64,000 nt of DNA from Massilia rhizosphaerae (GTDB lineage: Bacteria > Pseudomonadota > Gammaproteobacteria > Burkholderiales > Burkholderiaceae_D): NCBI RefSeq assembly GCF_016093545.1, contig NZ_JADKYX010000023.1:1-64000 (forward strand), read 5' to 3'. A program made the translations under genes and the position numbers. This document shows positions 1 to 8,346 of this stretch, piece after piece (positions within the stretch are counted from its first letter, which is position 1; each line of letters opens with the position of its first letter). Below the pieces are notes generated by a model. The model worked only from the letters and a program-made list of their open reading frames with translations. It was not told the origin of the DNA and ran no database searches.

Positions 1-116
1 CATTCCAGGCGCTCGGCGTAGGTGCTGGGGCGGAAATTGCCTTCGGCATCGAAGTCGGTGATGGGGAAGGACAGCAGGCCGGACGACATGACCTGTTTGA
101 GTTCTTGCGGATTCAT
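1..116 (-). CDS. kdgD: 5-dehydro-4-deoxyglucarate dehydratase, N-terminal part
   Basis: Only the first 38 or so codons lie in the window; the gene runs off the left edge. The peptide begins MNPQELKQVMSSGLLSFPIT and continues with TDFDAEGNF, which I recognise as the N-terminus of KdgD. This class I aldolase-fold enzyme (DapA/NAL superfamily) dehydrates and decarboxylates 5-dehydro-4-deoxy-glucarate to 2,5-dioxopentanoate (alpha-ketoglutarate semialdehyde). It lies downstream of, and on the same strand as, the LacI regulator, with 94 bp between them, and it acts directly after galactarate/glucarate dehydratase. The adjacent garD and hexarate permease support the call. The catalytic Lys lies outside the window. 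Confidence 0.85.
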   Translation of the reverse strand, partial: MNPQELKQVMSSGLLSFPITDFDAEGNFRPSTYAERLE

Positions 117-210
117 GGGGGCTCCAGTGGCGGATGAGGGGAACGTCTTAACTTGTCAGTCATCGTACAACTAACGGCGCAGTCCCGCAACACTATTTTT
201 GGACGACGTC

Positions 211-1287
211 TTACGGTTGCCGCACGATGGTCCGCGTCGTCGCCCGTTCGACCAGCTCGAATCCCACGTCGATGACGTTCCCGGCAGGCGGGCGGCCCTC
301 GATCTTCGCGATCAGCGACCGGGCGGCCCGCACGCCGATGGCCCGCTTGTCGATGTGGACGGACGAGATCGGAGGATGCGTGTACGCGGCGAAATCGAAG
401 TCGCCGAAGCCCATGATGCCGAGTTGCTGCGGCACGGCGATGCCTTGCGCCTGCGCTTCGATGAGCGCGCCCTGGGCCAGCACGTCCGAGCTGCACACGA
501 CGACTTCCGGCGCGTGGCCGGCGGCGAGGATCGCGCGCAGGCCTTCGCGGCCCAGATTGAGGACGGTCGGCGGCGTCGCCATGTGCGTGGCGACGGGTTC
601 CACGCCGTGCAGCCGCAGCTCCGCTTCCAGCGCCAGGCGGCGCCGGTTGGCGCGCTCGTCGCGCGCGCAGATCGACGCGAACCGCCGATATCCTTTGCCG
701 AGCAGGTACTGCGCGACCTTTTCGCCGATGCGCTCCTGCGAAAAGCCGATCGCGATGTCGATGGGGGAGGGCGTCAGGTCCCACGTCTCGACGACGGGTA
801 CGCCCGTCGCCAGCAGCTTCTTGCGCACGCCGGGTTGGTGATGGATGCCGGTGAGGACGATGCCGTCGGGCTGGCGCGACAGGATCGCCGCCAGCAGGTC
901 TTCTTCCTTCTGCCGCGAGTAATTCGAGACGGACAGCAGCAACTGGTAGCCGTGCGCCGACAATTCGTCGTTCAGGCCTTGCACGGTCTCGGCGAACATC
1001 GAGTTCGACAACTGCGGCACGATGGCCGCGATGAGCCGGCTGCGCTTCGTCGTCAGGCTGCCGGCCAGCATGTTCGGGATATAGCCCATCGCGGCCGCCG
1101 CTTCTTTCACGCGCGCGATCGTGTCGGGCTTCACGAGCTTGGGATTGTGCAGCGCGCGCGACACGGTGATGGGGGACAGGCCCGCCAGCCGGGCGACGTC
1201 CTTGAGCGTGATGCTTTTCGGCCGCTCGCCGGCGCCGGGGACGTCGTCCGGCAAGGTGTCGTGATCGTGGTCGAGCGGCGAGGTCAT
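211..1287 (-). CDS. LacI-family regulator of hexarate catabolism
   Basis: This 358-residue protein has the LacI/GalR layout. A helix-turn-helix at about residues 25-50 (TLKDVARLAGLSPITVSRAL) is followed by a hinge and a periplasmic-binding-protein-like sensor domain (from about residue 85, LIAAIVPQLSNSMFAE). It resembles the GntR-type gluconate repressors of that family. It sits between kdgD (downstream, same strand) and the divergent garD-permease pair. It is therefore the obvious local candidate for binding the three ATGATnGCGnnATCAT palindromes between 1344 and 1528. The effector is probably a hexarate or a pathway intermediate, but that is inferred from position only. The N-terminal extension of about 22 residues before the HTH is somewhat long, so a start further in is possible. 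Confidence 0.88.
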   Translation of the reverse strand: MTSPLDHDHDTLPDDVPGAGERPKSITLKDVARLAGLSPITVSRALHNPKLVKPDTIARVKEAAAAMGYIPNMLAGSLTTKRSRLIAAIVPQLSNSMFAETVQGLNDELSAHGYQLLLSVSNYSRQKEEDLLAAILSRQPDGIVLTGIHHQPGVRKKLLATGVPVVETWDLTPSPIDIAIGFSQERIGEKVAQYLLGKGYRRFASICARDERANRRRLALEAELRLHGVEPVATHMATPPTVLNLGREGLRAILAAGHAPEVVVCSSDVLAQGALIEAQAQGIAVPQQLGIMGFGDFDFAAYTHPPISSVHIDKRAIGVRAARSLIAKIEGRPPAGNVIDVGFELVERATTRTIVRQP

Positions 1288-1343
1288 GTGTTGGTTAAAT
1301 CATACGGTTGTACGACATCCGATGACAACGCTTGCGTTCGCGG

Positions 1344-1359
1344 ATGATTGCGGTATCAT
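1344..1359. promoter_or_regulatory. operator-like palindrome 1, garD promoter region
   Basis: The sequence ATGATTGCGGTATCAT is an imperfect palindrome with a central CG, typical of LacI-family operators. It is the first of three similar 16-mers between the divergent LacI and garD genes, and lies closest to the regulator's own start. Confidence 0.7.
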
Positions 1360-1425
1360 ACCAAACGCCGGTCGCAGCCGGGAAATGCATGGCCGCACAT
1401 GACCGGCCATATTTTTAAGATAGAA

Positions 1426-1441
1426 ATGATTGCGGTGTCAT
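1426..1441. promoter_or_regulatory. operator-like palindrome 2, garD promoter region
   Basis: ATGATTGCGGTGTCAT differs from copy 1 at a single base and is offset from it by 82 bp. That is close to eight helical turns, so looping between sites bound by one repressor is possible. Confidence 0.7.
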
Positions 1442-1512
1442 TTGTGCTCGGGATCGATGCGTCATCGGTCCGCAGCGCCCGGTATTTCGCGGGCGCCGCG
1501 TTCGACACTGGA

Positions 1513-1528
1513 ATGATCGCGCAATCAT
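1513..1528. promoter_or_regulatory. operator-like palindrome 3, just upstream of garD
   Basis: ATGATCGCGCAATCAT is the third copy, 87 bp from copy 2 and ending about 20 bp before the garD start. Binding here could block transcription start or elongation. The outer arms ATGAT/ATCAT are perfect, and the core varies. Confidence 0.7.
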
Positions 1529-1547
1529 TAGAGAGCGAGACCGCACC

Positions 1548-3101
1548 ATGGAGACGATGATGACCACCCCCCGCACCATCCGCATGCACGAGAACGACAA
1601 CGTCGCCATCGTCGTCAACGCCGGCGGCCTGCCGGCAGGTACCGTGTTCCCCGACGGCCTGACGTTGACGACGCGCGTGCCGGAAGGGCACAAGGTCGCG
1701 CTGTGCGACATCGCCCAGGGCGCGCCCATCGTGCGCTACGACGTGACGATCGGCCATGCGTTGCAACCGATCGCCTGCGGCACGTGGGTCGAGGAATCGC
1801 TGGTCGGCATGCCGGCCGCGCGTGCGCTGGACGACTTGCCGAAACCCGTCCGCGGCCGCGCGCCGTTGCCGCCGCTGGAAGGTTATACGTTCGAAGGTTT
1901 CCGCAATCCGGATGGCTCGGTCGGCACGCGCAACATCCTCGCCATCAGCGAGACGGTGCAGTGCGTGTCCGGCGTCGTCGCGTTCGCGGTCGAGCGCATC
2001 AAGCAAGAGCTGCTGCCGAACTACCCGCACGTGGACGACGTCGTCGCCATCGAGCATACGTACGGCTGCGGCGTCGCCATCGACGCGCCGGGCGCCGAGA
2101 TCCCGATCCGCACCTTGCGCAACATCGCGACGAACCCGAACTTCGGCGGCCGCGTGATGCTGGTGAGCCTGGGCTGCGAAAAGCTGCAGCCGGCACGCAT
2201 GTTCCCGCAGGGTTCCATCCAGATCCAGAACGGCCAGCAGCCCGACACCGTGTGCCTGCAGGACGCGGCGCACGTCGGCTTCGGCGACATGATCGCATCC
2301 ATCATGCGCACGGCCGAGACGCACCTGGCCGCGTTGAACCTGCGCCGGCGCGAGACCGTGCCGGCGGCCGAACTCGTCGTCGGCGTGCAGTGCGGCGGCA
2401 GCGACGCCTTTTCCGGCGTGACGGCGAATCCGGCCGTCGGCTTCGCCAGCGACCTGCTCGTGCGCGCGGGCGCCGCCGTCATGTTTTCCGAGGTGACGGA
2501 AGTCCGCGACGGCATAGCCCAGCTGACGGCGCGCGCCGCCGACGACGACGTCGCGCAGGCGATGATCCGCGAGATGGCCTGGTACGACGAGTACCTCAGG
2601 CGGGGCGGCGTGGACCGCAGCGCCAACACGACGCCCGGCAACAAGAAGGGCGGGCTCGCCAACATCACGGAAAAGGCGATGGGTTCCATCATCAAGTCCG
2701 GCACGGCGCCCATCGCGGGCGTGCTGGCGCCGGGCGACAAGCTGCGGCAGAAAGGCCTGATCTACGCGGCCACGCCGGCCAGCGATTTCATCTGCGGCAC
2801 CTTGCAGCTGGCCGCGGGCATGAACATGCACGTGTTCACGACGGGCCGCGGCACGCCGTACGGCCTGGCTGCCGTCCCTGTCGTGAAGGTGGCCACGCGC
2901 GACGACCTGGCGCGCCGCTGGCACGACCTCATGGACATCAACGCCGGCCGCATCGCGACCGGCGACGCGACCATCGCGGACGTGGGCTGGGAGCTGTTCC
3001 ACTTCCTGCTCGACGTCGCGAGCGGCCGCAAGAAGACGTGGGCCGAGCACTGGCGCCTGCACAACGCGCTCACGCTGTTCAATCCGGCGCCCGTGACCTG
3101 A
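1548..3101 (+). CDS. garD: galactarate dehydratase (UxaA/GarD family)
   Basis: The 517-residue product matches the length and layout of GarD. An N-terminal SAF-like domain (about residues 12-90) leads into the large altronate/galactarate dehydratase domain. Recognisable blocks include GYTFEGFRNPDGSVGTRN, EHTYGCGVAI, SLGCEKLQP, VGVQCGGSDAFSG and TTPGNKKGGLANITEKAMGS. The enzyme dehydrates meso-galactarate to 5-dehydro-4-deoxyglucarate in the cytoplasm, feeding KdgD, whose gene lies across the divergent promoter. An alternative start at 1560 (MTTPRT) would have a GGAGA ribosome site 5 nt upstream and may be the true one. The gene is followed after about 80 bp by the permease. A glucarate dehydratase (GudD) is a different family and is excluded by these motifs. 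Confidence 0.93.
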   Translation: METMMTTPRTIRMHENDNVAIVVNAGGLPAGTVFPDGLTLTTRVPEGHKVALCDIAQGAPIVRYDVTIGHALQPIACGTWVEESLVGMPAARALDDLPKPVRGRAPLPPLEGYTFEGFRNPDGSVGTRNILAISETVQCVSGVVAFAVERIKQELLPNYPHVDDVVAIEHTYGCGVAIDAPGAEIPIRTLRNIATNPNFGGRVMLVSLGCEKLQPARMFPQGSIQIQNGQQPDTVCLQDAAHVGFGDMIASIMRTAETHLAALNLRRRETVPAAELVVGVQCGGSDAFSGVTANPAVGFASDLLVRAGAAVMFSEVTEVRDGIAQLTARAADDDVAQAMIREMAWYDEYLRRGGVDRSANTTPGNKKGGLANITEKAMGSIIKSGTAPIAGVLAPGDKLRQKGLIYAATPASDFICGTLQLAAGMNMHVFTTGRGTPYGLAAVPVVKVATRDDLARRWHDLMDINAGRIATGDATIADVGWELFHFLLDVASGRKKTWAEHWRLHNALTLFNPAPVT

Positions 3102-3182
3102 TCGTCCGCGCGATACCGGCTACAACCTGGGCATCCGCCACGCGTTCCGACGCGGCGGACGTCGACAATTCTTGGAGGGACC

Positions 3183-4547
3183 ATGGAACACACAACGACG
3201 GCCGCCATGCCGGCCACCGCGACCAGGCTCGCGTCGCGCACGCGCTGGACGATCCTCGCGATCCTGTTCATCGTCACGACGATCAACTATGCCGACCGCG
3301 CCTCGATCTCGATCGCGGGACCGGCCATCCGCAAGGCTCTCGGCCTGTCGCCCGTGGAGATGGGCTTCGTATTCTCCGCGTTCGCGTGGTCGTACGTGGC
3401 GGCCCAGTTGCCGGGCGGCTGGCTGCTCGACCGCTTCGGCTCGAAGATCACGTACTTCTTCAGCATTTTCCTGTGGTCGCTGTTCACCTTGCTGACGGGC
3501 GCCGTCGGCTTCCTCGCGGGCGCTGCCGCCGTGGGCGCGCTGTTCGCGCTGCGCTTCGTCGTCGGCGCGGCCGAAGCGCCTTCGTTCCCCGGCAACAGCC
3601 GCATCACGTCGGCCTGGTTCCCCACGCACGAGCGGGGACTCGCGTCCGCGCTGTTCAATTCGGCCCAGTATTTCGCGACCGTGCTGTTCGCCCCGATCAT
3701 GGGCGCCCTGGTGCACGCATTCGGCTGGCAGAGCGTGTTTTTCGTGATGGGCGGCCTCGGCATCGCGATGGCCTTCGTCTGGCTCAAGACCATCCACGGC
3801 CCCAAGGACCACCCGTCCGTGAGCGCGAGCGAACTGCAGTACATCGAGGAGGGCGGGGCGCTCGTCGACCTGGACGGCGCCGCCCGCGCGGCCCAGCCGC
3901 CGGTCGTCGACACGTTCGCCTGCATCAAGGAGCTGCTGGGCAACCGCATGCTGCTGGGCGTGTACGTCGGCCAGTACTGCATCAACACGCTGACCTATTT
4001 CTTCCTCACGTGGTTCCCCGTCTACCTCGTGCAGGAGCGCCACATGACGATCCTGAAGGCGGGCTTCGTCGCGTCGCTGCCCGCCATCGCCGGCTTCCTC
4101 GGCGGTGTCGTGGGCGGCACGATCTCGGACCGGCTGGCGAAGGCCGGGTTCTCGCTGTCGATGTCGCGCAAGGTGCCGATCGTCGCCGGCATGCTGCTGT
4201 CGATGAGCATGATCGCGTGTAACTACATCGAGACGGACGCCCTCGTCGTCGCCGTGATGGCGCTGGCCTTCTTCGGCAAGGGCGTCGGCGCGCTGGGCTG
4301 GGCCGTCGTGGCCGACACGTCGCCGAAAGAGGCGGGTGGTCTCTCCGGCGCGCTGTTCAACACGTTCGGCAATACCGCGGGCATCACGACGCCGATCGTC
4401 ATCGGCTACATCGTGCAGGGCACCGGGTCGTTCGCGGGCGCGCTCGTGTTCGTGGGCGCGAACGCGGCCGTCACGATCTTCAGCTATGTGTTCATCGTGG
4501 GCGAGATCAAGCGCGTGACGCTGGTGAAGTCGTTGACGGCGCCATAA
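3183..4547 (+). CDS. MFS permease, D-galactarate/D-glucarate type
   Basis: This is a 454-residue major facilitator with about 12 hydrophobic segments and a hydrophilic central loop (about residues 205-245). The N-terminal block TTINYADRASISIAGPAIRK is characteristic of the anion:cation symporter branch that contains GudP and GarP (proton-coupled galactarate/glucarate uptake). A clear GGAGG precedes the ATG by 6 nt. The gene follows garD on the same strand and is presumably co-transcribed from the operator-bearing promoter. Other hexonate or hexuronate transporters share this family, so the hexarate assignment rests mainly on the neighbours. Confidence 0.88.
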   Translation: MEHTTTAAMPATATRLASRTRWTILAILFIVTTINYADRASISIAGPAIRKALGLSPVEMGFVFSAFAWSYVAAQLPGGWLLDRFGSKITYFFSIFLWSLFTLLTGAVGFLAGAAAVGALFALRFVVGAAEAPSFPGNSRITSAWFPTHERGLASALFNSAQYFATVLFAPIMGALVHAFGWQSVFFVMGGLGIAMAFVWLKTIHGPKDHPSVSASELQYIEEGGALVDLDGAARAAQPPVVDTFACIKELLGNRMLLGVYVGQYCINTLTYFFLTWFPVYLVQERHMTILKAGFVASLPAIAGFLGGVVGGTISDRLAKAGFSLSMSRKVPIVAGMLLSMSMIACNYIETDALVVAVMALAFFGKGVGALGWAVVADTSPKEAGGLSGALFNTFGNTAGITTPIVIGYIVQGTGSFAGALVFVGANAAVTIFSYVFIVGEIKRVTLVKSLTAP

Positions 4548-4609
4548 GCCACCGTCCGGCCCCGGCATTGTCATTTACAATGTTCCGATTCATTGCTGCC
4601 GGGGTCAAT

Positions 4610-6313
4610 ATGCGCATCTTCGCCGTCCTGTCCTTTTGTTGCCTGGCCGGCCCCGCGCACGGCCAGGATGCGGCGCAGGACATCGTGCCCCGTCCCGCGC
4701 ACATCGAGCGCGGCGCGGGCGAGTTCGTGTTGACGCCGGCCACGCGCATCGTCGCCGCCGGCGCCGCGCTGCCCGAGGCGGCCATGCTGCGCGACTACCT
4801 GCGTCCGGCCACCGGCTTCGACCTGCCCGTCGGCGCGCAGGACGGCGCCGACGCCATCCGCCTGCGCCTCGATCCCGATGCCGCCACAGGCCGGGAAGGC
4901 TACCGCCTCGTGAGCGACGCGCGCGGCGTGACCATCTCGGCCGCGCAACCGGCCGGCCTGTTCTACGGCATCCAGACGTTGCGCCAGTTGCTGCCGGCCG
5001 CTATCTACCGCCAGGCGCATGTCGCACGGAGCTGGGCGCTGCCGGCCGTGGCCATCGCGGACGCGCCGCGGTTTTCCTGGCGCGGCAGCCACCTGGACGT
5101 GGCGCGCCACTTCATGCCGAAGGCCTTCGTCCTGAAGCACATCGAACTGCTGGCCCAGCACAAGATGAACGTGTTCCACTGGCACCTGACGGACGACCAG
5201 GGCTGGCGCATCGAGATCAAGCGCTATCCGCTGCTCACGCAGGTGGGCGCGTGGCGCCGCGACAGCATGGTGTCGTACTCGCCGCCGCGCTACGAGGGCA
5301 AGCCGCACGGCGGCTTCTACACGCAGGACGACATCCGCGAGGTGGTCGCCTACGCGGCCGCGCGCCACGTGACGATCGTGCCCGAGATCGAGATGCCGGG
5401 CCACGCGCTGGCCGCCATCGCCGCGTATCCCGAACTGGGCAACGCGCCGGGCCGCCGGCTGGAAGTGGGCACCGACTGGGGCGTGATCCCGCACGTGTTC
5501 AACGTGGAGGACGGCACCATCGCATTCTTGCAGAACGTGCTGGACGAGGTGATGGCGTTGTTCCCCGGGCCGTTCATCCACGTGGGCGGCGACGAATGCC
5601 CCAAGACGGAATGGGCGCAGTCCCCGGCCGCGCTGGCGCGCATGAAGCAGTTGGGACTCGTGCCCGCGACGGCCACCTTGCGCGACCTGCAGGACTACCG
5701 CGACGCGCAGGGCCGGCCGGCCGAGCATCCGGCGCTGCACGCCTTGCAGAGCTGGTTCATCGGCCGCATGGACGCCTACCTCACGCAGCACGGGCGGCGC
5801 CTGATCGGCTGGGACGAGATCCTCGAAGGCGGCCTCGCGCCGGGCGCCGCCGTGATGAGCTGGCACGGCGACGCGGGCGGCATCAAGGCGGCCGGCGCCG
5901 GCCACGACGTCGTCATGACGCCGGAGCGCGAGACGTATTTCGACTTTTACCAGGCCGACCCGAAGAGCCCCGGTTTCCGCGAGCCGATGGGCGTGCGCGA
6001 CGTGACGACGCTCGCGCGCGTGTACGCGTACGACCCGCTGCCGGCCGCGCTGCCGGCGGGGGAGATCCACCACGTGCTGGGCAGCCAGGCCCAGCTGTGG
6101 ACCGAATACATGGCGACGCCGCGCGACGTCGAATACATGGCCTGGCCGCGCCTGCTCGCGCTGGCGGAAGCCTTGTGGACGCCGAAGGACCGCAAGGACT
6201 ACGGCCGGTTCGAGCGGGACATGCCGGCCGCGCTGGACCGGCTGCGGGTGCAGGACGTGAACTATCGCCCGCTGGACGGGCCGCGCGGGCCGACGGGCCG
6301 ATCGACGCCGTGA
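4610..6313 (+). CDS. GH20 beta-N-acetylhexosaminidase, exported
   Basis: I take the start at MRIFAVLSF, which gives a typical signal peptide ending near AHG-QD; the reading frame also extends 14 codons upstream. The mature protein has a GH20b-like N-terminal domain (to about residue 150) and a TIM barrel. The barrel contains HLDVARHFMPK, the loop FHWHLTDDQGWRIEIK and the catalytic pair Asp328-Glu329 in HVGGDECPKTEW; Asp polarises the substrate acetamido group and Glu is the acid/base. The enzyme removes terminal beta-GlcNAc or GalNAc from chitooligosaccharides or glycans in the periplasm or outside. At 567 residues it is a simple single-catalytic-domain member. A TACAAT -10-like element lies at 4576. 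It is probably co-transcribed with the Nudix gene 9 bp downstream. Confidence 0.93.
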   Translation: MRIFAVLSFCCLAGPAHGQDAAQDIVPRPAHIERGAGEFVLTPATRIVAAGAALPEAAMLRDYLRPATGFDLPVGAQDGADAIRLRLDPDAATGREGYRLVSDARGVTISAAQPAGLFYGIQTLRQLLPAAIYRQAHVARSWALPAVAIADAPRFSWRGSHLDVARHFMPKAFVLKHIELLAQHKMNVFHWHLTDDQGWRIEIKRYPLLTQVGAWRRDSMVSYSPPRYEGKPHGGFYTQDDIREVVAYAAARHVTIVPEIEMPGHALAAIAAYPELGNAPGRRLEVGTDWGVIPHVFNVEDGTIAFLQNVLDEVMALFPGPFIHVGGDECPKTEWAQSPAALARMKQLGLVPATATLRDLQDYRDAQGRPAEHPALHALQSWFIGRMDAYLTQHGRRLIGWDEILEGGLAPGAAVMSWHGDAGGIKAAGAGHDVVMTPERETYFDFYQADPKSPGFREPMGVRDVTTLARVYAYDPLPAALPAGEIHHVLGSQAQLWTEYMATPRDVEYMAWPRLLALAEALWTPKDRKDYGRFERDMPAALDRLRVQDVNYRPLDGPRGPTGRSTP

Positions 6314-6322
6314 GACGACGCC

Positions 6323-6958
6323 ATGCGTGCAACCTGGACATATCACCCGCAACCGGATGACCACGGGCGCAAGGTCCGCCTGCACGCGCCGTCCTGCGAA
6401 GCGAACCTCGGCGCCCTGGCCGACCCGCGGGCCGCGCTGACCTTCGTGCCCGGCAGCGTCTGCGCCGGCACGTTGAACGACGTGCCGCTGGCCCCGTGCG
6501 CGCGGGCGCTCGTCGACGAGGCCTGCCGCCGCGCGGGCGCGGCACCGGCGTTCGTCGAACCGCCTTTCGTGCTTCCGGCCGGCAAGCACGCGGCCGCCGG
6601 GGCCGTCGTGCGCGAGCCGGACGGGCGGCTCTGGCTCGTGGCGCCGTCGAACGGCTTCGGCGGCTATGCGGCCACGTTTCCGAAGGGACGCGTGGAACCC
6701 GGCCTGGCGCTGCAAGCCACCGCCATCCGCGAGGTCTGGGAAGAATCCGGCCTGCACGTCGAATTGACGGCCTGGCTCGGCGACTTCGCGCGCACCCAGA
6801 CCTTCACCCGCTTCTACGTCGCCCGCCGCATCGGCGGCCATCCGGCGCACATGGGATGGGAATCGCAGGCCGTCCACCTCGTTACGCCGGACCAGGCCCG
6901 CGCGCTGCTGAACCGCGACACCGACCATGCCGTGCTGGCGGCGCTGCTGGACGCGTGA
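6323..6958 (+). CDS. Nudix hydrolase with an altered Nudix box
   Basis: This 211-residue protein has a C-terminal Nudix domain (from about residue 90). The signature reads KGRVEPGLALQATAIREVWE followed by ESGL. It keeps the metal-binding REVWEESGL half of the consensus, but the first Glu of Gx5Ex7REUxEExGU is replaced by Leu. The N-terminal 90 residues are not recognised. Nudix enzymes hydrolyse nucleoside diphosphates linked to another moiety; the substrate here cannot be told. It lies 9 bp behind the GH20 gene, so co-transcription is likely, but I see no functional link. Confidence 0.8.
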   Translation: MRATWTYHPQPDDHGRKVRLHAPSCEANLGALADPRAALTFVPGSVCAGTLNDVPLAPCARALVDEACRRAGAAPAFVEPPFVLPAGKHAAAGAVVREPDGRLWLVAPSNGFGGYAATFPKGRVEPGLALQATAIREVWEESGLHVELTAWLGDFARTQTFTRFYVARRIGGHPAHMGWESQAVHLVTPDQARALLNRDTDHAVLAALLDA

Positions 6959-7040
6959 CACCGTCTTGTTGTGCGGCCACGACGGTCTGCGCATCTGATT
7001 CAGCTCAAAGTGACGCCAAATAGGCGAGATAGGCTCAACC

Positions 7041-7110
7041 TTTCCAACGTGTAATGTTCGGCTGACCTTTCTCAAATGTAATGTTCGACTGGTCCAGCTT
7101 TAATGTTCGC
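7041..7110 (+). repeat. three iterated TAATGTTCG repeats upstream of the Tgl-like gene
   Basis: TAATGTTCG occurs at 7052-7060, 7079-7087 and 7101-7109. The first two copies sit in a longer shared unit (ACCTTTC, then a few variable bases, then TAATGTTCG and RCTG), giving spacings of 27 and 22 bp. The stretch is AT-richer than its surroundings. On the minus strand it reads as repeated CGAACATTA. This organisation resembles the multiple terminal repeats of IS21-family elements, so it may be the remnant end of an insertion sequence. No transposase is present, and iterated regulator binding sites are an alternative. Confidence 0.5.
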
Positions 7111-7194
7111 CTCAGTTTCGCGGCGTACCGTTTCTGTTGCGTATTGGAAGCATTTCTTGCCCTGTCTGTCATTCCCTTTTGAGGCTGTTGCACC

Positions 7195-8319
7195 GTGAAA
7201 TTAGATGTTTTTCCGGAACTCGTCCCACCGCACACCGGTGGCATTCTCATCGCTCCGGACGATCCCGTGCAGCACCGCCAGGTCCTGGACAAGTTCGACG
7301 AACTGGGCTTGCGGCCGTATCTCGCCACCCGCGACGGTGGTCGCGGTTTCGGCCTGTCGGCCCAGGCCGCGCAGTCTCTCGTCCCCGGCTGCGACACGCT
7401 GAACCTGTGCCGCGACCTGGGCCTCGACACTGTCGCCGACATGGTCCACCTGGAGCGCGAGATCGTGCTGGCGCTGCTGGCCGCGCCACGCACCCTGCAT
7501 TTTGCGAGCGCCGCCGAGTTCCTGGCGGCCGTCGCCATCCGGCGCAACATCGTCGTGGGTGCGCGCGCCACCCAGCTCGCGTTCGGCACCGCCGAAGCGA
7601 ACCGTCCCGAGAGCCATTGGACGTATGACGAAGACCGCGGTTTCACGGTCCTGCCCGGCCGCTCGCTGATCGAGGCGCTCACGCTCGCCACCCAGCCGGA
7701 GGCGGGCGACGGGCGCCTGTATGCGTTTTCCTGCTACCGCGCGACCGAATACGTGATGCTGCTCGGGATCGCCCGTGAACTCGAGCGGGTCAATCCGCCG
7801 CTGCTGGCCGCCTTGCAGCGGCAGTGGGAGACGAACGCCATCCAGTCGGGCAGCTTCCACGACGTCTTCCTGGTCGAGTACGGTTCCCTCGAGGCGCCGC
7901 TGCCGCCGCGCTACTACGTGCCGGGCGACCGCGTCTGGTTCCGCAATCCCGACGAGCCGTCTTCCGACGCGTCCGGCTACGAAGGCTCGTGGGTCATCTA
8001 TCTCGGCAACGGCCTGTTCAGCAATTTCTGGCAGCGCGACCGTCCGTACAGCCTGGCCGCCAAATGCGTCGAGATCTACCACTGGCGCCACGGCACCTTT
8101 GTCGATGCGGAAGGCGACCTGCGCATGAACGAGGCGATCGTGGAGGCGAAGGTGGCGGAAACGGCCGCCGATCCTGCCGCGTTGGCCGCGGTCGTCGCGC
8201 GCATGTCGCGCCTGCGCGATGGCCGCGGCATCTATGCGGACGGCGGCTGCATCGATTTCTCGCGCGAGTTCGCGCGCAATGTTTGCCCGGGGACGGCGGA
8301 GATCGTGCTGCCGGGCTGA
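7195..8319 (+). CDS. Tgl-type protein-glutamine gamma-glutamyltransferase-like protein
   Basis: This 374-residue protein has a C-terminal half that aligns by eye with the small Bacillus spore transglutaminase Tgl. GRLYAFSCYRATEYVMLLG matches the YAFEC block with the catalytic Cys (here Cys180), and PGDRVWFRNPD matches its GDCLYFKNP block. GYEGSWVIYLGNGLF matches the WRGENVILLG block. The Glu before the catalytic Cys is Ser179 here, the Glu in the GEN block aligns with Ser265, and the His that follows in Bacillus is not evident. The first 110 residues are an added region, unlike the roughly 245-residue Bacillus enzyme. The role is unknown: protein cross-linking, another papain-like acyl transfer, or a catalytically lapsed homologue. 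The alignment is from memory, so the family call is moderate. Confidence 0.62.
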   Translation: MKLDVFPELVPPHTGGILIAPDDPVQHRQVLDKFDELGLRPYLATRDGGRGFGLSAQAAQSLVPGCDTLNLCRDLGLDTVADMVHLEREIVLALLAAPRTLHFASAAEFLAAVAIRRNIVVGARATQLAFGTAEANRPESHWTYDEDRGFTVLPGRSLIEALTLATQPEAGDGRLYAFSCYRATEYVMLLGIARELERVNPPLLAALQRQWETNAIQSGSFHDVFLVEYGSLEAPLPPRYYVPGDRVWFRNPDEPSSDASGYEGSWVIYLGNGLFSNFWQRDRPYSLAAKCVEIYHWRHGTFVDAEGDLRMNEAIVEAKVAETAADPAALAAVVARMSRLRDGRGIYADGGCIDFSREFARNVCPGTAEIVLPG

Positions 8320-8346
8320 TGCCCGTCACGGCTGATGCCGATGTCC

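Noticed and set aside
1703..4222. An 839-codon plus-strand frame over garD and the permease
   Set aside because: It is a shifted frame of two well-supported genes with Arg-rich translation and crosses the gene boundary.
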